This document shows, piece by piece, positions 49,201 through 59,005 of a stretch of DNA of 64,000 nucleotides. The DNA comes from Ascidia mentula (lineage: Eukaryota > Chordata > Ascidiacea > Phlebobranchia > Ascidiidae), in contig OX387197.1 in the NCBI GenBank assembly GCA_947561715.1, positions 3,973,001 to 4,037,000 of the forward strand, given 5' to 3'. Under the pieces are notes generated by a model. It searched no databases. It was not told the origin of the DNA and worked only from the letters and a program-made list of their open reading frames with translations. Position 1 is the first letter of the stretch, and every line of letters starts with the position of its first letter. The position numbers and the translations under genes are program-made.

Positions 49201-50615
49201 CAAGGCAAGTCAGAAAATCTTTTGTGGCCATCACTGAACCCAATCATTCTACGCAAACAAAGCCCAACTGAGTAGGTAAAGTAGGCACTAAATTTGCCCT
49301 CAGATCTTACAATACACAAACTATGGACCGTACGCTTACATTGGGGAATGACCTGAAAAAATTGTCTTTTATTGAAGGTGGAGACGGTGATCAAGCCAGT
49401 TGCGCTGAAGGCAGCCTGCTCTGAACGCGTCGGCGACTTGGCAAGACCTAAAACACGAGGAGACGGACCTTTCATCGACTCAAGATCACCTGAGGATTCA
49501 ATATGGAGGGTAAAAAATAATGCCGGAATTTGGAACAATAACGCACGGTTTTATCTTCAAAACTAAACAATAATATACCCCATAACAAATTTAAACATTG
49601 CGAATGATCGTAAAACAATATTTTAACATCTGCCAAAACGAATTTTACATCATCTGGAGTATATTTGTTTATTTATTTTAATCACGGTATATTCGAACAA
49701 AATAAACAAAATAGTGTTGATAATTCAGTTTTATGCAATAAAAGATATACAAAGACAGCGATATGGATACAATACATTGGATGAGAGAAAAAGTGTGCGC
49801 ACATAAATTACTGTTACCTTTGGAAAAACTTTTGTGTCCAGGTCAGTCACAATGCAAGGGCGGCGACGGCCTCCCCTCGACTAACGGAGCTTTGCAAATA
49901 CAAGGGATTTGCTGAGGGTTACGTTTCCAACCGCTCCGTCCAGTGGCAGGTGTCCAGGGCGGCCAGACGGGCAATTTCCACACCACGGACGGGTGAACTC
50001 GCAGCTCCAATAATAAGGTAAAGTGAAATAAGCCATGGGATGCTGGTTCTAGTGTTACTTGTGTTAGTTTTGAATGTATAATCATTAATTGTGTGCTGTA
50101 CCTAGATGTAAATATTGGTTTTCTTGGTGCGCATACACGGCAATCAGTTTCCTTAATTGTTTGGCTCTTCCGCGCCTTGGTAACTGTCGGGCGAATTGCC
50201 AAAAACCCTGTGCTCTAGCGTCACCACGTGTACTTATTCTTTTCACCCTTCGCTTTGAAACGAACGTTATTAATGTCGAGTTTCCGCTTTCCTGAAGCAA
50301 AAGCATAAATAAAAACAATTTGGATTTAAAAGCGGATAATATTGACTTTTTCACCTTTTACAAATCGAACAAACACGATTTTAAAACGTATTGTTTTTTT
50401 AACTTTTACACAAATTTTTGTCGTTAATTTATTTCAATACATACTTCTTACCTTGAAAACGTTTTAAACTGTGTAAAACTTAGCCTATTTTAATTTGCAG
50501 AGCTTCAATGGACCACGTCCAGTTCAACCCCAATGCGTTTATCGTTAGCGAACTAGCGCGAAAAGCGCGGTGCACTCCAAGATTGGAGGAGCTCGCCCGA
50601 CCAATCCACCGATGA
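46233..50615 (+). CDS. THEG-type sperm microtubule-associated protein, eight exons, seven repeats
   Basis: Exons: 46233-46257, 46316-46358, 46713-46842, 47052-47197, 48641-48782, 49378-49509, 49842-50017 and 50501-50615. All join in phase and give 302 residues. The protein is built of about seven THEG repeats, for example MWPVSKETLHSRPTARLVQL, IWEVSKMAMKAEPSNHLSKL, IWQVGIGALRCPDRPRTAEL, then VALKAACSERVGDLARPK, VSHNARAATASPRLTELCK, VSRAARRAISTPRTGELAAP and VSELARKARCTPRLEELARP. The shared pattern is W-x-V-S...R...LA-x-P-K. Vertebrate THEG (SPMAP2) and its relative are spermatid and sperm-tail microtubule proteins, so a sperm axoneme role is expected by family. Repeats broadly follow exons, except exon 7, which completes two. 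The chosen start (MTIATRRSG) is the only nearby ATG exon in the right phase; the first exon is the least certain. Confidence 0.85.
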
Positions 50616-52067
50616 TGATTTGCTGTTCTATTTCTTTGTTTTTACTCCCCTCGCTTCGTGAACTATCACTTGCCCGTTTGTGTGACACACTGCGATATAT
50701 AAAGAAACCGCTGCCCTTTCGTGATTTCTCTTCCTTGTGTGTTTATTTAAAAGCAATGTAGGCAACTACTTGTACCACGTTCATCTACAGAAGGGGTCGG
50801 CAACTTTTTGAACGCAGCGGTATTTCAGTTGACAAAGACCTGTATGTCAAATTGTTTGCGTATCCACAATTTTGTGTGTAGTTAAGGACTCGGACAATGT
50901 GAGTACATTTAACAGTATGGAATATATGAACTCGTAACTCACTTGGCGTGCTAGCCGTGGCGCTGTAAGTGTTCGAGTCGTGCAGAATAAACCACAGAAA
51001 TTGTTCTGATATTGCAGTCGTGAGATGATATACCAACACTTAAGTTACAACAAAGCAACGTTATCAAGAGCAGCGTTTATTTGATTTCAATGAAAGCATT
51101 ACGACAGTGGTTCCCAACCTTTTTTGTCCTATGCACCCTTTTAGTCGATATTCAAATCTAATTCTCCCCTACAATTTTTTTTCTCAGCTCATATATGGCA
51201 AATGCAACAATAACACATAGCACATACAACCAGCAAGAGACTAATATTGTGACACAAATTCCCCCCTACAAATTACAAAATTCTCCCCTAGTGTAGAATT
51301 CCCCCCTGGTTGGGAACCACTGCCATATGGTATTCATTAGGATTGTGTGAGTGTGGGCAGAGGGCGGGTCCAGGAGGGGGCAAAATTGCGATCACCCCCT
51401 TCCCCTCACTAAAAAACGCTGCCGTGGCAAAAGGGTTGTCTTGAGATTTTTCAATAGCGTACCTTGTCTTGCGCACATGCGTGACTATCTTCTCTTCGAG
51501 TGACCAAGATCTTTAACATTGCGTCACAACGAGTTTTGGTTTGTAATCTCTCGCCTTGCGTAGAAAAAATCTGGATCCAACTGTGATTTAATGTGGTTTG
51601 ATATGAGGTTGAATATATTAACTAAAAATTTCAGATTTACTGATGTGGAAATTTACAATCAAGGTTCAGTAAAAAATATAAACTTTATTTGCCAAACAAC
51701 AAGAAAAAATCTCTGCAATCACACAGTGGAATCACACACACACAGTCTTGTCAGCAACATAGAAATACCGAAAACAAAAATCATTCCAGTCCGAAATGGA
51801 AGTCCAGTCCGAATGGAATCAACCAGTCCGAATGGAAGCCATTGCATTGACAAATAAACGTGTCGCAAATTTGTTGACGGGGTTAGGTTTAAATTGTCAA
51901 TATTTTCCATCACAAACTTCGAACTGTGTTTTTGAGTCATTTGAAAATATTTTGGGAAAGCAATATTTCGGTGGCGGCAAGACTAAACATATGCAGCAGT
52001 AAATCAAGTGTTTCCCGGTCGTATTCAGTTTGTGTAAAGCCCGGGACGACGTGACCCGAAACACTTT
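50616..52067. other. Intergenic region with MITE remnants
   Basis: The stretch has no gene. A fragment at about 50790-50815 (AGGGGTCGGCAACTTTTTG) matches the end of a hAT-type repeat. A complete small MITE lies at 51105-51322. Short open frames elsewhere are unsupported. Confidence 0.4.
51105..51322. mobile_element. 218-bp MITE with 15-bp terminal inverted repeats
   Basis: The ends CAGTGGTTCCCAACC and GGTTGGGAACCACTG are perfect reverse complements, and C-rich runs (CCCCTAC) recur inside. Such ends are typical of non-autonomous hAT elements in animals. A clean 8-bp target duplication is not visible. Confidence 0.8.
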
Positions 52068-55000
52068 TTACCGATACACCCCTCTTAACTCTAACCAGTC
52101 CGCCGCTTCGCCAAGTGTGTGCCTGCCTCGCCACTTGAGGTCGCTATTGAGCTCATTAGCCCTAGCCGCCAAAAACTCGAAGAAGGCGTCCATCCCCTCT
52201 GGTGTATTCGTAGACGCACAGGTCGACGTAATTTGGCGCATTTTGGCCATGGAAAAACTGGCCAGGTCAAAGGTGACCCCGTCGTATGTGACGTAATAAT
52301 GGTTGGCGGTTTCACGTGTCGTTGAGCGCGGCCGTCGGGAACGCCGTTGTGTGCGGTGAGGCGTGAGGCAAATAGATGAAGCGTAACCGTCGTCATGGGA
52401 CTGATTCACGCGGTCGAAGTCCTTGTGGGTGATGCCAGAAGGTGCCTGCTTGAGAATTAGAAACAATTTGTTGCCAGGAGAAAAATACAGGTATATTATG
52501 GGCCTTAACAAATTCTTCATTAAATAGGTGGCTATTTGAGTTCATTTTGGGCTTATTTTCGATTAGGTTTAATAGAAACATGACAAAATTTGTAGCACAT
52601 CTTAGTTAGAATGCAGAAACATTACTATCGCTGCATTTTTTTACTACTGTTACCTCATTCGATAAGATCTCGTTAAATTGTTCCTCCGCCATCGGGATTC
52701 CAAGTCTTCGTTCGCGCGGTTCTTCCGCAGGGTGGAACACGTTGTCATCCGATGACTCGGCTCCATTAATACCGGCGACTTGCGATCTCGTCACGTGATT
52801 AACTTGCGGCGTCGAACTCCTTTCTCGTCTCCACATCGACAACTGATGATGCGCCCGGTGTTTCGCCGTTGGTTTATTGCGAAGTTTAAATCTTTTCAGC
52901 GACTTTGATTTCGAGCTGCATGGCGACGATGTGCTAACTCCTTCTATCGACGTTCTAGATCCATCGACCTGACTCTTACCCACACTTTCTTCTTCTTCTT
53001 CTTCTTCTTCTTCTTCTTCCAAAACACTGGACACGACAACGCTATTGGGAGTATTAGAACTAGGAGTTTTGGAAACCGATTCTCGCTCCTCTGTCTCCAC
53101 GATGGTATCCAGTTTCCCGGGAGGTGGGGGATCTTCGGAACACTGCTGGTCGACCTCCTCTGTCCTGGGAACAGATTGTCGTAAATGCTCCCGTATGGCT
53201 CTGTTCTCCCACGAGAGTTCGGCGATCCTTCGGTGCTGGTCTCGACAGATCCAATCCAGACCTCTGCAGTCCTCTCTCAGGTTGTGTATAGCGTGCTCGT
53301 ATCCGCTGATGACCTGGCGATCTTCTTCCGTCACGGCTAACAATTCCGAGTGTTTTTGCTCAGCCTTTGAAAGTTCATCTTTCGTTCTCTTATTCTCCTC
53401 CACATCAGACTTCATCTCTTCCACTCGACAAAGCAAGACTTTATTTTCCTGTCGAACAGCTTTATTTTCTGATTTCAAATCGTGATTTTCTTTATTCGAC
53501 TGCAACAATTGTTGTTCAAACTCCGAGATTCGGTCACGCAGATATTTGTTCTGGCGTTCGTGTTCCTTGGAAGAAATTCCCGACTCTAATTCCCTCTCCT
53601 CCAAACTCTTTCTGAGTCTCGAGTTCTCGTTTTCAAGGTTTGTGATAATTCTCTTTAATCCATCAAGCTCTTGAGAGCGAAGTTGGATTAAGTTCTCGAA
53701 TTCTTTTTTTGAATCATCCAGCGCACGATCCCGTTGTTCCGAAGTAATCTTCAAGCTCTTAATCTGCTCCTTTCCACGAATATTTTCCTCCTTGCTCCTA
53801 ATCTGCTCTTCCGAGAGAATTTGCATCTTAGTTTTAATTTCATGAAGGTGTTCTTCTTTTTCTGCATTCAAGGTTTGGGATTCCTCTAATTCCTCCCTCA
53901 AATGATCTTCAAAAAATCTTTGCTCCTTCAGATTCGAAGCGAGTTTCCTACATCGTGACAGAACCTCCTGCAATTCCTCATCACGACGGGAGTTTGCAAC
54001 TTCCTCCTTAGCTTCACGGATGCAGTTTTGCACCAAGAGAGTTGCTCTTATTTGAACCATTCGTTCTTGCTCTTTCAGTTGAATCGATTCTAAATTATGA
54101 GAAATATCCTGAATATTTTTCTCCTGGAGTGAAGCTTTTTGCGTCATCTGATCCATCTGCGTTCTTAACATGCATTCAGTTCGCTTTGCTTCTTCCAGCT
54201 GACTTTCAGCCAGACAAACTTTAACTTTTTCATCTTTTAGCTTTTCTTTCGTGTCGCGTGTCTCGTTTAGCGCTTCCTCTAACGCGACACGCGACGTGCG
54301 CATTTGGCTCGTCTGCGCTTTCATGGATTCCAGTGACGACATCAGTCGATGACGCATCTTGTCGCAACGAGCATTGGCGGTCTCTAGCGCCGCTCTGGTG
54401 TCCGTTAGTTGTTTTTCATTGCCTTCAGATAAGACCAAAGAGCACTGAAATTGAATCAAAGTTAATTATTCAATTTATATAAAGATAACAAGCGTATTTG
54501 AACAACGAAACGATACGAACAACACATTTAGGTAACTTACAAAGACAGCGTTAAAACAATGGGCATATATTTATTCAGTAATCAATATTTGAAATCTGTG
54601 CAAGATGGTTTATGACTAGACTTCAAATCTCAAACATGTCCAAACCTGCGTGGAGTTTTCAACCACTTCAGGTGAGGCGGTTTGACTTGATTGCATCACG
54701 TGACTGTTCCGCACGGGTGATTTTGTTTGCTCGCTGTCGGCAAGTCGTTGGGTCAAAGTCATTACCTATTCATGAGTTATCAAACATTAAATCAAGTGAT
54801 TGTTGGCATTCGGCTAAATTAGATGAATTACCACCACTTTTTTGTCACCTCGGTGCTAAAGCGAGGCTTTAAAGTTGTGATACAAAATAGCCATTGACTA
54901 TTACGGCTCTTTTGCGCATAAAATAGCCTTCGATATACAACTTATCAGATTGATTTGTATACACAATAGTCAGACGTATGCATACATCGATGCTACCGAA

Positions 55001-57920
55001 GCAGAATTGCCATAAAATACTCGAAATATTATCACACCAAAATGTATTCGTACTACAGCTATTTTCAGTTACGTTTAATTAAAGAATTTCTTTTTTAATT
55101 CTAAACCTTCAACCTGTTCTTGGAGCTCAACAATCGTTCGTTGGTTCGATTCATTCTTATCAACCAGTTCATTGTTTTGTGAAACAGTAGCTTTTAAATC
55201 TGCGCACAGCCTTTCAGCTTCCATGTGGCTTGCCTGTGTAAACACAGTATCAAGGGATCAATATTGAAGTCAGCTGTCGGCGCGTATGACGTATATGATG
55301 GTAAGGTACAACAGCAAAAAAATAACATGTGACATTTTTATGCGATTCTATTGATGATAGACGTGTGCTTGCAAATTGTAGCGTTATAAAATTATTAGGC
55401 CTATTTATAGCACATAATTAGCCACAGGAATACAGTATTCGAAGTGAAACGTAGGCATCCATGATAACAACTGGAACAACCGGTTCGCAGAGCTCATAAA
55501 AATTCCAAAAACCGGTTCGCGCCGAATCCCACCATATTGAAGAACTGAATCCGTGGAAACAGTTTCTTATTTGGTTGCTAAATAAAATTACAACGTCCAA
55601 AAGCCAACCTGTAATTTTAATTCCGACTCCTTTTGCCTTGAAACGAAGCGTTCGGTGGCATCGGACAATTGTTGGTTGAGATTCTCTTGTAATCCTTCGT
55701 GGTAACTTATCCATTGCTAATTTTAAACACAAAAGATTTTAGATTAAATTGCTCACTTACTCTATGTCACAGATGCAACCAGGCAAATTGACATTGCAAA
55801 AAGCCCTTTTGGCGACATAGCAAGTATTAAAATTCGATTTGTTGAATGTTTTTGGTGTTGCACTTTGGAATTTAACACGATGTTGGTGCCAACTTAGGAG
55901 ATAAATCCTAATAAAGGCTGCTGTATGATAAGCGATAGTTTTTCTGTATTGCCAGAAGAGGATTTTTGCTTTGGTCTATTAAATATTAACATTTATTTGT
56001 GTTTCGCTCACGTGGATGTACGATTCCTTGACAAAAACCACTTTCGTATGCGCTTAAAACTAATGCAAAACGTGGTATGATATGGGGGCACAGGTTAAAG
56101 TTATCCCCGGTGAAAAGTTATTGACAACATTTATATAAGCATGTGGAGCCAAATAATATGAATTATGTTAGCTGCAGACACATTGGTCGGTGAGATCGCC
56201 TACAAGAGTCACACCAAGCTGCACTGATGAGACCTTATAGGCCGAAACTGCGGCCATCTGTCTGCAGCTCTGAGAATTTATAACATATATATCAATGAAA
56301 TATTCCATTGTGTCTCTTTAGGATAAAACAAAATTAATTAATGTCGACAATTAGGCCAGCTTTACAGCTAACAAACCTGTGCATTTTCTAATTCAAGGGA
56401 GAGTTCGTCTCTGCGAGCATTTGCTCTTTCCAATTTTTCTCGCATTTTTTCAACATCCTCGAGTTCTTTATGCACCTTCCTTCCATCACCACTATCGGCA
56501 ACGTCGTGGACCACTTTGGCCGCCTTGGACATCACCATCATGCCGAGTTGGTACGCCAGCGACGAGCTGGGGGTGTTGACTTCAACCTCGCTATTACTGG
56601 ATGCTGTGTTTTTGGGGAAAGAGGAAGAAATGCTCATAACTGCAACAGTAAAAAAATGGGACTGAAATTTGGGGCGGATCCAAAAAATTTCCTAAATTTC
56701 CTAGGCCTATAGGTTTTCAGCTACTGATTGTTAATGGTGGGCAGTTACCAAAACTAATTGTGACGCTTTAGTGGTGATTTCAGTCGCCATATAGCCATAC
56801 ATGCGCCAGAAAAAGCTCGCTAGTGATGAAAGAAAATCCATCTTTAACAACCCTTCAATCTGTCACCAGCAGTACTTTTTTACTGTTGTAACATTTTCTT
56901 AGGGATTGTCTAAACTAAAAGGACTAACTATAAACATAAAACGAATTGTTGTCTTATATTTGACGTTTTTACCTTCATTTGAGCTGGCTAAAGAAAATGG
57001 TTCGCCACTCGCGTGCAGTTCAGTCATTTCAACCCCTTCTGTTTCATCATTTTCCAGATTTATTTCGCACCAATTTTGCGTCGTTCTGTCAACATTTGTC
57101 CTGGTTACGCCATTTGACTCCAACACAGTTGTTTCTGGGTACACTGAGCATTTTGGGTTTATATCCGCACTCCTTTCGCTGTTCTGCATCGATATTTTGC
57201 AAAAATATTTTTCTTCCTTTATGCTTTCATTACAGCTAGGCTCGTCATCGACGTTCCAATCCCATTCTGCCAAAAAATGTGTCTTGTTAAAGAAACAAGT
57301 CGGTTGTACTACTTTTTATGTGACAGTAACGTATGCCCTGGACAAACAGATAGCTTTCGTTGTGTTGGTCGGTGGTTTTCACACATCACATGAATGTATA
57401 TCTATTACACCGGTGCTACCCAACCATTGGGTCGCGATCCATTGGTGGGTGGCAAAGCTTTTACAGGTGGGTCACGAAGCATTTCTAAATGTTACAGTGT
57501 TCTATCGGATCACGAAATTATTGCATTATCATTAGGTAACATCGTTTGGTCATGTCCCATTGTGGGTCGCACAATAAAACTCGCATTAAAAGTGGTCGCG
57601 AACTGAAAAAGTTTGGGAAGCACTGTATTACACAACGTACTTGTAGAAATGTTAAACCAAACTGATCAAATATTGGTTATGATACGCCAATGTCAATATA
57701 TACTCTCATTTACCAATTCTGAAATGCACCACATTTGTTGATTGAATCAACTAACATTTAAACCAAATACATTGTTGTAAGTCACATACAAACAGATACG
57801 GTTAGATAGTACAAGCTACAGAATGACTAACCTCTGTCCAGTAGGTTTTACCTAGTTTAGTAACTCAAACTTACTGAATAACCATTTACCTGCACTCGAC
57901 CAAAACACATCTTCCTCCAT
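52068..57920 (-). CDS. Long coiled-coil protein (994 aa), family not recognised
   Basis: Minus-strand exons: 57890-57920, 56973-57266, 56377-56639, 55609-55716, 55114-55233, 52654-54444 and 52068-52445. All join in phase. It starts MEEDVFWSSAEWDWNVDDE (acidic and Trp-rich, reminiscent of adaptor- or kinesin-binding acidic motifs), then a low-complexity linker. Heptad-rich coiled coil runs from about residue 200 to 650 with few breaks. Then come a proline/acidic linker with a run of about 11 Glu, a basic segment (KSLKRFKLRNKPTAKHR) and a C-terminal part, HYYVTYDGVTFDLASFSMAK to LGEAADWLELRGVYR, that looks globular. Exon 6 alone codes 597 residues. Likely a scaffold of cytoskeleton, centrosome or Golgi, but this is inference from architecture. 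The donor after exon 5 (GTTGAAG) is weak, and the order of exons 4 and 5 rests on phase. Confidence 0.8.
52986..53019. repeat. CTT trinucleotide run inside the coiled-coil gene
   Basis: About 11 CTT/TTC units on the plus strand read as a polyglutamate run in exon 6 of the minus-strand gene. Length is likely polymorphic. Confidence 0.85.
56169..56271. repeat. Hammerhead-bearing repeat, locus R5: minimal palindromic copy
   Basis: A 103-bp locus starts TAGCTGCAGACACATTGG and ends CATCTGTCTGCAGCT. The left part is a remnant of the minus-strand ribozyme end and the right part a complete plus-strand motif, with almost none of the usual body between them. It lies in intron 3 of the coiled-coil gene, antisense to it. 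Confidence 0.8.
56217..56269 (+). ncRNA. Hammerhead ribozyme motif, R5 (stems weakened)
   Basis: Core CUGAUGA, GAA, the GUC triplet and stem I AGCUGCA/UGCAGCU are intact. Stem II reads GACC/GGCC and stem III ACUG/CUGU, each with one mismatch. The invariant bases are all present, so residual activity is possible. Confidence 0.75.
57403..57633. mobile_element. hAT-type MITE with target duplication TATTACAC
   Basis: The element 57411-57625 begins CGGTGCTACCCAACC and ends GTTTGGGAAGCACTG, imperfect inverted repeats. TATTACAC flanks it exactly on both sides (57403-57410 and 57626-57633). It lies in intron 1 of the coiled-coil gene and has no coding capacity. Confidence 0.88.
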
Positions 57921-58659
57921 ATTTTACTTGTTTGTTGTTATGCATCAGCTGATAGTGGCATTATTTCGTCACAAGCAACCCTCAAACAGGCTGGCAAGCA
58001 ATAAGTCATGAGCGTAACTATTTGTTTGCTCAGAACGGAGCATCTGGCGACGAAAGGCATTCCATCCATTGTACGATAAACCGAAATTCAACCGTAAATT
58101 CGACGCATTGTTTGCCTTTGTTGCTACGTATCCTCTTACAAATGGGACAGCACAGTACAACTTTTACCACACCAAAGCGTTGACAAAATATCGCTTACCA
58201 AGTTCAGTAGCATCCGATAGTTCATGTCATGGCCTGTTTTACCTAATTTTCCGAAAAAAACTTGTCATATTAGTTTTGTGTAGCACAAGGTTTGTGTGCA
58301 AAATATATTTGTACATGCGTTCAAACATTTGCAAAGATACTGCGTAATGTTTGTATACTGTCAGGTGTAGTTCTTTCTCCGATAAGTTTATGATATTCAC
58401 TTTTGCAAAGCTTTTTTGTTGATGTTTTTCAATGTAGACCAGTTTGTGCTGGTAGAGTTGGTGAACTCAAGCGTGACCCAATAAAAAAAAATGACAACAA
58501 ACAACAATTTTTCTGGCAGAAAAAGAATGAAACGGTCAATTGTAAGTTCGACGTGGCGTTAGAATAAATGTTATTTTAATATCGTTAAAAACTGCTTAAC
58601 GATAGTTATAGCAACGGAAATATGATTTGGTGTAAAGAAATTGGACAGATCTTCTGTTG
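57921..58659. other. Divergent intergenic region, left part
   Basis: This separates the minus-strand coiled-coil gene from the plus-strand sulfotransferase, so it should hold both promoters. No TATA box or other clear element is recognised. Confidence 0.35.
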
Positions 58660-58960
58660 AAACAATATTCAAGATTCTATTTGAATAAGTTTTGGTAAAT
58701 GGAGAAACTGATGATGCCGTTTTAGGCGAAATATATTTTTCTCTAAATAAATCGATCTGAGCTGTTTGAAGATCGCTGTGTTTGGATTTTAATACATTAT
58801 TATTGATACGGTGTGCGATCGACAGCCTGCCAGGGGCCTTTGGTTTTTTTGGATCCAGATTTGATTTACTAATCACATTGAAACAATATTCTATTTTATT
58901 TGTCTTGTGACAAACCACAACTGTTTTAGTTTCTTTTAAAACACTGTTTTTACAGAGTTT
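58660..58960 (+). repeat. Repeat family S, copy 2
   Basis: It shares the block GATACGGTGTGCGATCGAC plus AGCCTGCCAGG with 19562-19591 and also carries a hammerhead-like hairpin upstream. The long minus-strand frame that crosses it (58571-59104) runs over the repeat and over exon 1 of the sulfotransferase, so I do not call it a gene. Confidence 0.6.
58702..58743 (+). ncRNA. Compact hammerhead-like motif, family S copy 2
   Basis: It reads stem I GAGAAA/UUUCUC, core CUGAUGA, an extra U, stem II GCC/GGC with loop GUUUUA, GAA, then AUAUAU as a minimal stem III and U as cleavage base. Very short stem III is known from hammerheads of Penelope-like elements. The short stem II and extra base make activity uncertain. 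Confidence 0.5.
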
Positions 58961-59005
58961 GTAAATAAGGTGTGGTTGTAATGAGGTGTACAGCATGCGA
59001 GGAAC

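Noticed and set aside
49053-49538. 161-codon minus-strand open frame
   Set aside because: It is antisense to a THEG-like exon. The plus-strand reading has the THEG repeat and proper splice sites.
53045-53485. 146-codon plus-strand open frame
   Set aside because: It is the shadow of the minus-strand coiled-coil exon 6.
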